A stretch of DNA of 64,000 nt, from contig NZ_CP081149.1 in assembly GCF_019665785.1 (NCBI RefSeq), positions 2,976,001 to 3,040,000 on the forward strand, read 5' to 3'. This DNA is from Deefgea piscis (GTDB taxonomy: Bacteria; Pseudomonadota; Gammaproteobacteria; Burkholderiales; Chitinibacteraceae). Of this stretch, positions 17,505-27,043 are shown piece after piece. The notes beneath the pieces were generated by a model, which saw only the letters and a list, made by a program, of their open reading frames with translations, did no database searches and was not told the origin of the DNA. A program made the position numbers and the translations under genes. The first letter of the stretch is position 1, and every line of letters starts with the position of its first letter.

Positions 17505-17667
17505 GTTTGCACTGCGCGTTTTATCACTAATGGTCGGCATTCTCTGTACAATGAATCGCATCGAGTAAGTACTAAGGCAGTTGGTTTGCTGCACACGTTT
17601 TCTGGCAAAATGGCACGACGATGTAAGCCTTTTTTGCTTGCCCACTTCGCATTTTTTGGAGCGCGAT

Positions 17668-18141
17668 ATGTATCAAAAAATTGTGGTTCCCATTGACAAC
17701 AGCGACACCGCTGCCGCAGCCTTTGAGCATGCTTTAGCCCTGGCACAACTGGCCAAAAGCGAACTGATTTTGCTGCATGTGAGCGATATTTCGCGCGCAA
17801 CCATTGCCAGCAGCGTGATGCCCGGGCTTGATCTGCCAAGCTACGATGAGCAACGTGATCGCGTTGAAGGCGAAATTCAAGCCATGCTTGATCGCTTTTG
17901 CCAGCAAGCGCAAAACCAAGGCGTTGCATGTAGTAACCGCCTGATCGAGCAACGCGGCGGCAATACTGCTGATGCGCTACTTAAAGCGGCAACAGCAGTC
18001 AATGCCGATCTGATTGTAATGGGTACGCATGGCTACTCAGGGTTTATGAATTTAATCTTTGGCAGCATGGCCGAAAGCTTATTACACCGCACCACGATTC
18101 CAGTTTTACTCGTGCGCTTAAATGAAGATGATGACGATTAG
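17668..18141 (+). CDS. Universal stress protein (UspA family)
   Basis: 157-residue single-domain Usp from the ATG at 17668, which has TTGGAG upstream; the frame opens earlier at 17581 without support. The N-terminal YQKIVVPIDNSDTAAAAF and the C-terminal ATP-binding pattern G-x2-G-x9-G-S (GTHGYSGFMNLIFGS) place it among the nucleotide-binding Usp proteins. These act in stress survival by mechanisms that vary. The acidic tail ends in four Asp. A terminator follows; the gene is probably monocistronic. Confidence 0.93.
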   Translation: MYQKIVVPIDNSDTAAAAFEHALALAQLAKSELILLHVSDISRATIASSVMPGLDLPSYDEQRDRVEGEIQAMLDRFCQQAQNQGVACSNRLIEQRGGNTADALLKAATAVNADLIVMGTHGYSGFMNLIFGSMAESLLHRTTIPVLLVRLNEDDDD

Positions 18142-18171
18142 ATTGCAATCATTGCGATTTAAAATGAGCAT

Positions 18172-18204
18172 AAAAAAGCCGGTTCATCGTGAACCGGCTT
18201 TTTT
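18172..18204. terminator. Bidirectional terminator
   Basis: AAAAAAGCCGGTTCA pairs with TGAACCGGCTTTTTT around TCG: a 15-bp stem with A- and T-runs between two convergent genes. Confidence 0.92.
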
Positions 18205-18221
18205 TATTTCAATCCACACGC

Positions 18222-19166
18222 TCAAGCCACCAACGGAATTTGCGCCATCAAAACGTCAACTTTATCCACTTTACGCCATAGCCATTCTTCGTCATCCCAA
18301 TGCGTTGCTGCCGCATGCTTGATGTCGTCAAATAAACTGAAATACGCCAATCGAGTGCGTAAGCCTGCGTCTTGTGGCGATTTGGCCAGATACGTTGGCA
18401 ATAATTTAAAATCAGGCCGCACATCCGACAAGTGAAATAAATCCAATTCTTTATGGGCAAATCGCGCATGACACGGATCGATCACACCACATAAACGCTG
18501 GGTTTCCGGATCAACTAAAAAATTAGCCGCATGGCAATCATCGTGAATCAACGTTGGCAAGCCGATCGCTGCCGGCGGTAAAGCATCAAATTGCTCAGCC
18601 AGCGCAATCAGCCTTTCGCGCAAATGCACGCCCAAACGCTGCGCGGCCCAATTGCTTTTCAGCCAATGAATCCGCTGCTGCAAAAAGGCTTGATAGCTAC
18701 TGGCAAAATCAGCGTACTGACAACCATCCAGACCGCTAAAACCAGTCGGCCGAGTAACTGAATGCCAGCTCAGTAATAAATCGGTGCATTCATCGGCAAA
18801 GCGATCAATCATTACTGGCGATTCAAGCGCATGACTTGCCGGAATCCCAGAAACATAAGTCATAATCAGTGCTTCACCGATGTCACCCGGGGTATGCAGT
18901 GCAATCACTTCTGGGATTTTGATGCCATGGCTATACTGCCGCAAAAAATCCAAACCAGCAGCCTCTAGCTGCGCCTGCCCCGGCAGACGGTAGTACTTCA
19001 ATACCGACCGCACAGCCCCTACGGTGACCATATACACATCGGCATAAAAGCCGGTGACTTTTTCAACCTGATGCGGTGTGCCACCCAGATAAGTTTGGCA
19101 CAGCCGAACCACGGGTCCTTGATCCAAAATCAGCATTGCCCCACCCCATTGAATACCCAATTTCAT
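18222..19166 (-). CDS. APH-fold phosphotransferase, substrate unknown
   Basis: Protein of the aminoglycoside phosphotransferase/choline kinase fold. The catalytic loop LIHDDCHAANFLVD has the catalytic Asp and the metal-binding Asn four residues later. The second metal Asp is in GVIDPCHARF, followed by KELDLFHL. An N-lobe Lys is likely in SVLKYYRLPG. Around 314 residues from the ATG at 19166; an ATG 30 bases further in, after a GGGG-rich stretch, is an alternative. Members act on sugars, amino sugars, choline or antibiotics; nothing here tells which. I would not call it a resistance gene. Confidence 0.75.
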   Translation of the reverse strand: MKLGIQWGGAMLILDQGPVVRLCQTYLGGTPHQVEKVTGFYADVYMVTVGAVRSVLKYYRLPGQAQLEAAGLDFLRQYSHGIKIPEVIALHTPGDIGEALIMTYVSGIPASHALESPVMIDRFADECTDLLLSWHSVTRPTGFSGLDGCQYADFASSYQAFLQQRIHWLKSNWAAQRLGVHLRERLIALAEQFDALPPAAIGLPTLIHDDCHAANFLVDPETQRLCGVIDPCHARFAHKELDLFHLSDVRPDFKLLPTYLAKSPQDAGLRTRLAYFSLFDDIKHAAATHWDDEEWLWRKVDKVDVLMAQIPLVA

Positions 19167-19224
19167 CACAGCATGCACCACTCAAACTTACACAGTTTTG
19201 CGCTGGCGCAAACATTGCAACGGT

Positions 19225-21747
19225 TTAATCTTTAAGTAACATCATCGGTGTGGTTTGCGCAAAAATACGCAAGCGTCGCCACACCGTTAATGCTGCCAAA
19301 AGCATGCCCAGTAGTAAGGTATATAACGGCAATAAGAAATTAAGCGCCATCGGGATATTCAGTAGTTGCGTGGCCAAAAACCAACCCAAGACACTGGCGC
19401 ACACGCCCGCAATCAAGCCGGCCACAGCGCCGAGCAACAAACTTTCCACCCACCACACGGCTGCCAGTCGCTTTGACGTTGCACCCAAGGCGCGCATAAT
19501 CGCCGCCTCACGCCGCCGTTCACTCTCAGTGGTATCCAAAGCAGCAATTAAGACGGTTAAGCCCGCCAGCACGCATAAAATCAACACCAAACGCAGCACT
19601 GAGCTGGCTAAGGTAATGACTCTTTGCACTTCATTAAGCACCTGCCCCACATCAATCACAGTGATATTGGGCATGGCGCGCACCCAGTTGGCGATCCATT
19701 GCGTTTGATTGGGTGGCAAATAAAAACTACTAATCCAACTGCCGGTCTGCGCTTGTAGTAAGCTAGCACTACCCATAACAAAAAAATTCACTTGGAACGA
19801 TTCCCAAGCCACCTGACGTAAATTAGCAACAGGTGCACTAATGGGTATGCCGCCAACATCAAAGGTAAGCGTGTCCCCAACGGCAATACCCAAGGTTTTT
19901 GCCAAGCCTTCTTCAACTGACCACGCCGGGATATTGGCTTGTAAAGGCTGACCGGCCACAATTTTGCCTTGTTCGCTGACTGCGCTTGGCGCCACGCTCA
20001 AATTAAATTCACGCTCAGCCAAACGCTGCGCGCGCGCTTCGCTATAACGCTCAGGCTCTACCGGCTGCTGATTGAGCGCCAGCCAACGCCCACGGATCAT
20101 CGGCAATAAAGTCGGCGCAGCTAAACCTTGTTGGCTAAATTGCTGGGCCACAGCGCTGGCTTGCTCAGGCTGGATATTGACTGCAAAATGATTCGGCGCA
20201 TTGGCTGGAATTTGCCGCTGCCAAGCGCTTAATAAATCACTTTGCACTACGGTTAACAGCGCAATGCCCATCAAGCCCAATGATAATGCCCCCAGTTGGG
20301 CTGCCACCAACACACGTTGGCGCTGCAATTGGCGCAAAGCAATTTTTACCGTTGCCCCCGGCAATAGCAGTTGCAAGCCACGCAGTAATAACAACCCTAA
20401 ACCACCGGCCAAAGCCAGCGCCAACACCACACCAGCCCCCACCATCAGTGCCAGTTGAATATCATTGGCAATCCAATACAGTAAGCCCAGCATCAACCCT
20501 AACGTCACCAACCATTGCACACCAACACGGGCACTGGGCTCAATCTCGCGGCGCAATACGCGTAGTGGCGGCGTTTGTGCCAGCGCCATTAACATTGGCC
20601 CTGCGCAACCGATCAATAACACCACGCCCAACACACTCGCCAATAGCCACGGCAAACTACTCCCCGCCGGTAAAGGCGCGGGTAAACTTGACTTTAATAA
20701 GGCCACTAAAGCCGTTTGCGCTAACCAGCCCAATACGCCGCCTAGCAGCGCCGCCATTGCAGCCACTAAAGCCAATTGCGCCAATAAAATCTGCTGCACT
20801 TGGCGGCGCGTTGCGCCAAAGGTGCGCAGCAAAGCCACCATATCGTAATGGCGTAGTGCAAAGCGGCGCGCCGCCAAAATCATCGCTACCGCCGCCAAAC
20901 AAGCCGCCAATAAGGCCGCTAATTTTAAAAATCGACTGGCTCGATCTAAGGCATCTTTCAGCTCGGGTCTGGCGTCGCTAACGCTTTCTAGCTTTTGCCC
21001 GCGCTCTAACTGTGCTGTAGCTTGCAAACGCCACTCAGCCAACGCCGAGGCATTGCCTGCCAGCATTAAGCGGTATTTCACTCGACTGCCAAAACCCAAT
21101 AAACCGCTGGCGGCTAAATCGGCGTCATTCATCATCAAGCGCGGCTGTAAACTCGAGAAATCAAACGCGGCATCGGGCTCTTGCCCCAAGATACCGACTA
21201 CCTGTAATTGCAGCAAACCTACATCCAATATGGCACCGACTTTAATACCCAACATGGATTGCAAGCGTTGATCAATCAGCGCCTGCCCAATCTGCGGCGC
21301 GCTGGTACGCGTGCCATCTTGTAAACGCAAATCGCCACGTAAAGGATATAAGGCGCTAACCGCCTTTACCGAGGCCAAAGTCAGCGCAGCTGCCTCGGTT
21401 TCGGCAGAGCTTGACGAAGCGGCAGCGAGCGTCTCGCCAGCGACCGGCGCGATATCCGGCTGATGAACACCGACCATAGAAGGAAATGTGGCAGTCTTGG
21501 CAACGCGCAAACCCTGAACTTGCGCGGCATTACTCAGCGGCGCGGCAATCTCATGGTCTGAGCGCAAGACCAAATCAGCGCCTAAAGTCTCGTTCGCTTG
21601 CCCCAACAATAAATGCTGCACCCGCTCAGTAATCGATCCCACACTGCTTAAAGCAGCAATCGCAATCGTTAGCGCCAACAGCAAAGTTCGAAACTCACCG
21701 GCAGCTAAACTGCGGCGAAATAAAATCCAATTCATCGACCACTTCAT
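19225..21747 (-). CDS. ABC exporter permease, YbbP-like (FtsX superfamily)
   Basis: 840-residue inner-membrane protein. It has an N-terminal membrane segment (TLLLALTIAIAALSSVGSI), a large periplasmic domain, a group of membrane helices around residues 270-480, a second periplasmic domain, and three C-terminal helices with the FtsX/MacB signature (EAAIMRALGATSKRLAAVWW). This ten-helix layout is that of YbbP. It overlaps the ATPase gene by four bases, so both are translated together. The cargo is unknown; relatives move lipoproteins, lipids or peptides rather than small ions. Confidence 0.88.
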   Translation of the reverse strand: MKWSMNWILFRRSLAAGEFRTLLLALTIAIAALSSVGSITERVQHLLLGQANETLGADLVLRSDHEIAAPLSNAAQVQGLRVAKTATFPSMVGVHQPDIAPVAGETLAAASSSSAETEAAALTLASVKAVSALYPLRGDLRLQDGTRTSAPQIGQALIDQRLQSMLGIKVGAILDVGLLQLQVVGILGQEPDAAFDFSSLQPRLMMNDADLAASGLLGFGSRVKYRLMLAGNASALAEWRLQATAQLERGQKLESVSDARPELKDALDRASRFLKLAALLAACLAAVAMILAARRFALRHYDMVALLRTFGATRRQVQQILLAQLALVAAMAALLGGVLGWLAQTALVALLKSSLPAPLPAGSSLPWLLASVLGVVLLIGCAGPMLMALAQTPPLRVLRREIEPSARVGVQWLVTLGLMLGLLYWIANDIQLALMVGAGVVLALALAGGLGLLLLRGLQLLLPGATVKIALRQLQRQRVLVAAQLGALSLGLMGIALLTVVQSDLLSAWQRQIPANAPNHFAVNIQPEQASAVAQQFSQQGLAAPTLLPMIRGRWLALNQQPVEPERYSEARAQRLAEREFNLSVAPSAVSEQGKIVAGQPLQANIPAWSVEEGLAKTLGIAVGDTLTFDVGGIPISAPVANLRQVAWESFQVNFFVMGSASLLQAQTGSWISSFYLPPNQTQWIANWVRAMPNITVIDVGQVLNEVQRVITLASSVLRLVLILCVLAGLTVLIAALDTTESERRREAAIMRALGATSKRLAAVWWVESLLLGAVAGLIAGVCASVLGWFLATQLLNIPMALNFLLPLYTLLLGMLLAALTVWRRLRIFAQTTPMMLLKD

Positions 21748-22454
21748 GCTGCTAAACCTAGCTGGCTGACCACTCGGCCAGCGGCTAAACGCAGCTGAGA
21801 CTGGCAGCGCGCCGCCAATGTTTCATCATGCGTCACCAGCACCAGCGTGGTGCCTGCTTCACGATTGAGCGTGAACAATAAATCGGCAATCACCAGTCCC
21901 GTGGCCGAATCCAAACTACCGGTGGGCTCATCGGCAAATAAAATCGCTGGCCCCGGCGCAAAAGCGCGCGCCAGCGCAACTCGCTGCTGCTCGCCGCCAG
22001 ACAGTTGCCGCGGCGTATGCTGCATGCGCTCGCTTAAACCAACTTTAGTCAGCCATTGCTCGGCAACCGAACGCGCATCGGCCCGATCGCTGAGTTCGAG
22101 CGGCAACATCACATTTTCTAAGGCGCTTAAATCCGGCAAAAGCTGAAAAGACTGAAAAACAAAACCCGCTGTTTTGGCGCGTAATAAGGCCCGACCATCT
22201 TCGCTCAAGCCACTTAAAGCGTTGCCCGCCAAGTAGATTTCACCAGAACTAGCCACATCTAAACCCGCCAGCAAACCCAATAAAGTCGATTTGCCCGAGC
22301 CTGAGCTACCGACAATGGCTAAACTGGCACCATGGGCGACACTCAAGCTTAAATCGTGCAAAATAGTCAGCGTCGATTTGCCACTGGCAACGGTTTTAGT
22401 CAATTGCTGTACTTGCAATATCGCCGATGTATCGACAGGCAAAGGAATTGTCAT
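21744..22454 (-). CDS. ABC exporter ATPase, YbbA-like
   Basis: 236-residue ATPase of the MacB/LolD/YbbA type that powers the YbbP-like permease. Walker A is VGSSGSGKST, the Q-loop VFQSFQLLP, the signature LSGGEQQRVALARA, Walker B ILFADEPTGSLD, and the H-switch VTHDE. The ATG at 22454 aligns with family N-termini (ILQVQQLTKTV shortly after), although the frame opens 46 codons earlier inside the divergent gene. Its start codon shares two bases with the start of the tesA-like gene on the other strand. Confidence 0.93.
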   Translation of the reverse strand: MTIPLPVDTSAILQVQQLTKTVASGKSTLTILHDLSLSVAHGASLAIVGSSGSGKSTLLGLLAGLDVASSGEIYLAGNALSGLSEDGRALLRAKTAGFVFQSFQLLPDLSALENVMLPLELSDRADARSVAEQWLTKVGLSERMQHTPRQLSGGEQQRVALARAFAPGPAILFADEPTGSLDSATGLVIADLLFTLNREAGTTLVLVTHDETLAARCQSQLRLAAGRVVSQLGLAA

Positions 22455-23154
22455 GAATCTAGTAATCCGTTTGAAATGGTTAATCAGTAGAACATGCACC
22501 AAGCTAACAAAGCTCCGTACTAAATCTTGCAAAGCCAAAACCTGGCTACTTGCTGCCTTACTCATCGCCAGCCAAGGGGTATTTGCCGCCAAGACGCCAA
22601 CTATTTTGGTCTTTGGCGATAGTCTATCCGCCGGGTACGGCCTAAAAGCCGAACAAGCTTGGCCACGCTTGCTAGAAACCGAATTACAGCGGCGCGGTAA
22701 AAGCTTTCATATTATCAACGCCAGTGTATCAGGAGAAACCACGGCCGGTGGGCTAACGCGCTTTGCTGCGATCCAAAATCAATACCCCGCGCAATTACTG
22801 ATTTTGGCGCTTGGCGCTAACGATGGTTTACGTGGTCTGCCCACGCAAGCCATGCAAGACAATCTGGCAAAAATCATTCGCAGTGCACAAAGCAAGGGCA
22901 CTGCGGTACATTTGGTTGGCATACAGATTCCGCCCAATTTTGGCCCACAATACACCCGCGCATTTACGGCGAGTTATCAAAAACTCGCTAAAGAGTTTCA
23001 ACTAAGTTTCACACCGTTTTTATTAGCGCCGATTATTAACAATAATGCGCTATTTCAAGCCGATCAATTACACCCTACCGCGCCTGCGCAAAAGCTAATT
23101 ATGCAAGGGGTACTGCAAGATTTACTTAAGCAACAAGCGGCTTTATTTAAATAA
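22453..23154 (+). CDS. tesA: TesA-like arylesterase/lysophospholipase (SGNH)
   Basis: Periplasmic SGNH hydrolase that cleaves thioesters, aryl esters and lysophospholipids. Block I is ILVFGDSLSAGYGL (catalytic Ser), block III GAND, block V DQLHPTAP (catalytic Asp and His). From the ATG at 22453 (AAAGGA upstream) it has 233 residues, with a long basic leader before the hydrophobic signal core (TWLLAALLIASQGVFA). Divergent pairing with ybbA-ybbP is also found in E. coli, hinting at a shared task in lipid handling. A terminator follows. Confidence 0.92.
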   Translation: MNLVIRLKWLISRTCTKLTKLRTKSCKAKTWLLAALLIASQGVFAAKTPTILVFGDSLSAGYGLKAEQAWPRLLETELQRRGKSFHIINASVSGETTAGGLTRFAAIQNQYPAQLLILALGANDGLRGLPTQAMQDNLAKIIRSAQSKGTAVHLVGIQIPPNFGPQYTRAFTASYQKLAKEFQLSFTPFLLAPIINNNALFQADQLHPTAPAQKLIMQGVLQDLLKQQAALFK

Positions 23155-23161
23155 TTCAAAC

Positions 23162-23192
23162 AAAAACAGCGCTCATTGAGAGCGCTGTTTTT
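23162..23192. terminator. Bidirectional terminator
   Basis: AAAAACAGCGCTC pairs with GAGCGCTGTTTTT around ATTGA, between the convergent tesA-like and dolP-like genes. Confidence 0.92.
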
Positions 23193-23212
23193 CAATAAAA
23201 CCATCTATCGAT

Positions 23213-23796
23213 CTATGGCGTTGCGACTAAGCTAGGCTCGATGAGTTTCACCACCTGCGCCACCCCTGAAACCGAAGCGGCAATGTTGGCGATTTGGTCG
23301 GCAATTTGCGGCGTCGCCAAGCCCAATAAATACACCACTTTACGTTCAGTCACGATTTGCACATGCACGCTGGCGCCATCAGGCACTTGCAACATCACAG
23401 CACTTTTAACTCTAGCCGTGAGCTGGCTGTCATTGAGTCGATCCATCGCGCTCGATGGCGGCGCAATCACGGTTTCGTTATAGACTTTACGCGTTTTTGG
23501 AAAACTTTTAGCGATCGCAGTGGCTTCTTGCTGCGCAGCTGCTGTCGGCAACTCCCCCACCAGTAATACCGCACCATTAAAGGTGTCGACATTCACATGT
23601 GCGAGCTCTTTCCAACGATCAATGATTTTGGCGCTGATATTGGCCGATAAATCCGCATCGTCTTTAATCATCACTGTTTTACGCGGGTCTGAACCAATCC
23701 AAGCGCCAACCGCAATTCCGCCCACAACAACCAAAGGCACACACGCTGACAAACCCAAGCTAGCGACCAAAATCGCGGCCGTGATGCGCCCTTTCA

Positions 23797-23797
<1 letters not shown>
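23213..23797 (-). CDS. dolP: BON-domain outer membrane lipoprotein DolP (YraP)
   Basis: 194-residue lipoprotein: a short signal peptide ends in the lipobox LSAC, so the mature protein is lipidated and probably goes to the outer membrane. Two BON domains follow (about residues 45-115 and 120-190), the layout of DolP/YraP, which binds anionic lipids and supports outer membrane integrity and amidase activation. Its ATG overlaps the stop of diaA by one base (TAATG), indicating coupled translation. It is the last gene of lpoA-yraN-diaA-dolP, the E. coli order. Confidence 0.93.
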
Positions 23798-24456
<659 letters not shown>

Positions 24457-24795
24457 CTAATCCGCTTGGATACAATCTTTTAGCCATTGCAAGTGTTGGC
24501 CATCAATACAAATGGCATCAAAACGACAAACCGGCAACGATACCATCGACTGCAAATAGCATTGTGCCGTGCGCAGTAATTTGCCTTGCTTGGCTGAGTT
24601 AATACTACTTGCCGCACCGCCAAAACGAGGATTACGTCGCGAACGAACTTCAATAAAAACCAAAGTTCCCCCGTCTTGCATAATTAAATCTATCTCTCCG
24701 AGTTTACACGACCAATTGCGTGCAATCAGCCGCAAACCCTGTTGCTGCAAATACTCAAGCGCAGCTTGTTCAGCCGCCTGCCCGAGGGAATTCAT
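24457..24795 (-). CDS. yraN: UPF0102 nuclease-like protein YraN
   Basis: 112 residues from the ATG at 24795, which overlaps the lpoA stop by one base (TAATG). It belongs to the UPF0102 family with a restriction-endonuclease-like fold: GEIDLIMQDGGTLVFIEVRSR keeps the E-x-D...E-V-K/R pattern of PD-(D/E)XK nucleases. The role is not settled. A longer reading from 24933 would run into lpoA and is not supported. Confidence 0.93.
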   Translation of the reverse strand: MNSLGQAAEQAALEYLQQQGLRLIARNWSCKLGEIDLIMQDGGTLVFIEVRSRRNPRFGGAASSINSAKQGKLLRTAQCYLQSMVSLPVCRFDAICIDGQHLQWLKDCIQAD

Positions 24796-25901
24796 TATTT
24801 TTCTAGTGCCATGGTACGCAGCATCATATCGCGCACCACCACGCGATCGGGGCCCATCGTAAGCTGGCCTGTCACCCCATCGATACTGAATGTTGGCTGC
24901 GTATCTTTGGCTAAAACACTCGCAATACGCCAAGCATCAACGCCAAAAGCAAATAAACGTTCTAAATCATACGCATTAGAACGAGTGCGGTTATACAAAT
25001 CATAACCTTCACTCTGTGGCATACCCAACCAGGGCATATCAACGTAACGTATTCCAATCAAGTCTACCAGCGCAGTACGCCCTAGGCGACCCGAATCCAC
25101 TTGGCTGGTGGCATAGATCGCCATATCGTTACCAAGATAGGGGCGAATATACCGCGCCGATTTGCCATCCATCGCCAAAAAAATCACATCCGCATCCAGC
25201 TGCGCAATTTGCTCACGCAACTGCGCGCCATCATGGCGAGCATCGGCAACGGTAATCACTTGCGCCTCATTGCCAGTGGCTTTTTTCCATTCTTGGATAA
25301 AGCCTTGTGCCATTCTTTGACTTAAAGCGTCCCCCACTTGCAATACCACCGGCCGCATTAACTGATTTTTATGAATCAGCTGCGCCACTTGCGCCGCCTC
25401 AGCCTCAACCGACAAGCTAAAGCTATATAAATTGGGTTGCAGCAAAGTCGTTTCATCAAAACTATTGAGCGCCAAGACTGGAATAGTCAGCGTGGTGCTA
25501 TCGGACAAATAATTAATCGCCGATTTGGTTAATGGGCCAATCACCGCTTGCGCGCCATCTTGTTGGGCCTGTAAATAAGCCAAAATGACGTTTTCTTCTT
25601 TTTCATCGGTTGGATAGGCGCGCACCAAAGGAATATCCGCGCCACCATGCACGCGCTCAGCCGCCAGCACGCCCGCGCGAATCGTATCGCTCACCGACTT
25701 AAATGCTTTGGCTTTGCTGGGCAAAATCAGTGCAATAAAGCCAGTTGACTGCACCGGCTCGACAGTAAAATCCGTTTCTTGTGCTTGGATGGTAGTGGTC
25801 GTAAAGGCCAGCGCCCCGTATAGTATGAGCCCTAAGATCGCAGTATCGCGAAACCACGACACAGCCGCCTTTAAATGGGCAAGGAGAAATTTGGCGTGCA
25901 T
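24795..25901 (-). CDS. lpoA: LpoA/LppC-like penicillin-binding protein activator
   Basis: About 368 residues with one periplasmic-binding-protein-like domain (TGFIALILPSKAKAF ... AVIGPLTKSAINYLS ... SEGYDLYNRTRSNAYDLERLFAFGVDA) like the C-terminal half of E. coli LpoA, which activates PBP1A. The N-terminal TPR half of the enteric protein is missing, as is common outside the enterics. A hydrophobic leader (AILGLILYGALAFTTTTIQAQ) has no lipobox cysteine, so it may be periplasmic instead of outer-membrane anchored. The start is uncertain: ATG 25901 (AGGG upstream) or 25916; both overlap the divergent rsmI. Confidence 0.85.
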   Translation of the reverse strand: MHAKFLLAHLKAAVSWFRDTAILGLILYGALAFTTTTIQAQETDFTVEPVQSTGFIALILPSKAKAFKSVSDTIRAGVLAAERVHGGADIPLVRAYPTDEKEENVILAYLQAQQDGAQAVIGPLTKSAINYLSDSTTLTIPVLALNSFDETTLLQPNLYSFSLSVEAEAAQVAQLIHKNQLMRPVVLQVGDALSQRMAQGFIQEWKKATGNEAQVITVADARHDGAQLREQIAQLDADVIFLAMDGKSARYIRPYLGNDMAIYATSQVDSGRLGRTALVDLIGIRYVDMPWLGMPQSEGYDLYNRTRSNAYDLERLFAFGVDAWRIASVLAKDTQPTFSIDGVTGQLTMGPDRVVVRDMMLRTMALEK

Positions 25902-26765
25902 AACCCTGATATCCATGTCAGTAAGTCTTCATTATATGTGGTTGCCACCCCAATCGGAAACTGGGGTGATATGACAGCCCGGGCCATCGCGGTTTTAAAC
26001 GCTGCCGATGTGATTGCAGCCGAAGATACCCGAGTAACGGGCCAACTACTGAAACAATATGGCATCACTACGCCGATGATTTCGGTGCGTGAGCACAATG
26101 AGCGGGCTATGGCCGAAAAACTCATTGCGCGCTTGGCTGCCGGAGAAATCGTAGCGCAAGTTTCTGATGCTGGTACCCCTGCAGTATCTGACCCTGGCGC
26201 CGTATTGGCCGCCAGTGTGCATGCTGCCGGCTTTAAAGTCATCCCTATCCCTGGTGCATCGGCCTTAACCACCGCCTTATCGGCCAGTGGTTTTAGCTGT
26301 GCGCACAGTTTGTTTTATGGCTTTTTACCACCCAAAACCAAACAACGCTGTGATGAATTAACACTGCTGAAAGATTCACCGTATATCACCGTATTTTATG
26401 AAGCACCGCATCGCATCGCTGAATGTGTCGCCGATATGAGCAGCATCTTCGGCGCTGAGCGCGAGGCCGTATTATGTCGTGAATTAACCAAAACGTTTGA
26501 AACAATTCGCCGTGGCCCACTCGCGGAACTCGCCGAGTGGATCAAAAACGATCCCAATCAGCAAAAAGGCGAATCGGTTGTCGTGGTGAATGCAGCGCCG
26601 CCAGCAGAAAAAGACGAAGCAGCAGCGCATGACCAAGTTTTGGTGCCCTTGGTTGCCGAATTGCCGGTAAAACAAGCGGTGGCTCTGGCACAAGCGATTA
26701 CTGGCGCACCAAGAAATGCGCTCTATGAACGGGCCTTAGCACTAAAAAAAGCCGAAAAAGAATAA
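25896..26765 (+). CDS. rsmI: 16S rRNA 2'-O-ribose methyltransferase RsmI
   Basis: SAM-dependent enzyme that methylates the ribose of C1402 in 16S rRNA. Family marks: LYVVATPIGNWGDMT, AAEDTRVTGQLL, VSDAGTPAVSDPG, and IPGASALTTALSASG. The GTG at 25896 has AAGGAG eight bases upstream and gives 289 residues; an ATG at 25875 has no ribosome binding site. It overlaps the start of the divergent lpoA gene, the same head-to-head order as in E. coli. Confidence 0.94.
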   Translation: MHNPDIHVSKSSLYVVATPIGNWGDMTARAIAVLNAADVIAAEDTRVTGQLLKQYGITTPMISVREHNERAMAEKLIARLAAGEIVAQVSDAGTPAVSDPGAVLAASVHAAGFKVIPIPGASALTTALSASGFSCAHSLFYGFLPPKTKQRCDELTLLKDSPYITVFYEAPHRIAECVADMSSIFGAEREAVLCRELTKTFETIRRGPLAELAEWIKNDPNQQKGESVVVVNAAPPAEKDEAAAHDQVLVPLVAELPVKQAVALAQAITGAPRNALYERALALKKAEKE

Positions 26766-26781
26766 ATACTCACTAAAACAC

Positions 26782-26810
26782 TTGCCAAACTTAAAATGCT
26801 TGGCTATTAT
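26782..26810 (+). promoter_or_regulatory. Promoter of tRNA-Leu
   Basis: TTGCCA (26782-26787) and TATTAT (26805-26810) are 17 bases apart, a strong sigma70-type promoter, ending 22 bases before the tRNA. Confidence 0.8.
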
Positions 26811-26832
26811 GTCGGCTCGTTACCAGACACCT

Positions 26833-26917
26833 GCCCGGGTGGCGGAATTGGTAGACGCAGGGGACTCAAAATCCCCCGCCGAAAGGTGTGCCGGTTCGAG
26901 TCCGGCCCCGGGCACCA
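26833..26917 (+). tRNA. tRNA-Leu (anticodon CAA)
   Basis: An 85-base class II tRNA: acceptor GCCCGGG with CCCGGGC, D-arm with GGTAGAC, anticodon stem GGGGA/TCCCC holding the loop CTCAAAA (anticodon CAA, reads UUG), a variable arm, GGTTCGAGTCC in the T-arm, and an encoded ACCA end. A promoter and a terminator frame it. Confidence 0.97.
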
Positions 26918-26924
26918 AACACAG

Positions 26925-26954
26925 AACCCACTTCAGCAATGAAGTGGGTTTTTT
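26925..26954 (+). terminator. Terminator of tRNA-Leu
   Basis: AACCCACTTCA pairs with TGAAGTGGGTT around GCAA, followed by TTTT. Confidence 0.92.
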
Positions 26955-27043
26955 GTCGTCTTTCGTTCTAAGAAAGTACCTCATCAGCTAGCCTTCCTGT
27001 TAAATTTAACTAAGCTTGTAGCAGAACAACACTGGGGCATACC

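Noticed and set aside
18222..19166. Aminoglycoside resistance gene
   Set aside because: The fold is shared by many metabolic kinases; no mobile context or specific resistance signature is seen.
20280..20981. 233-codon plus-strand frame
   Set aside because: Antisense to the permease gene; low-complexity Pro/Ala composition typical of a shadow frame.
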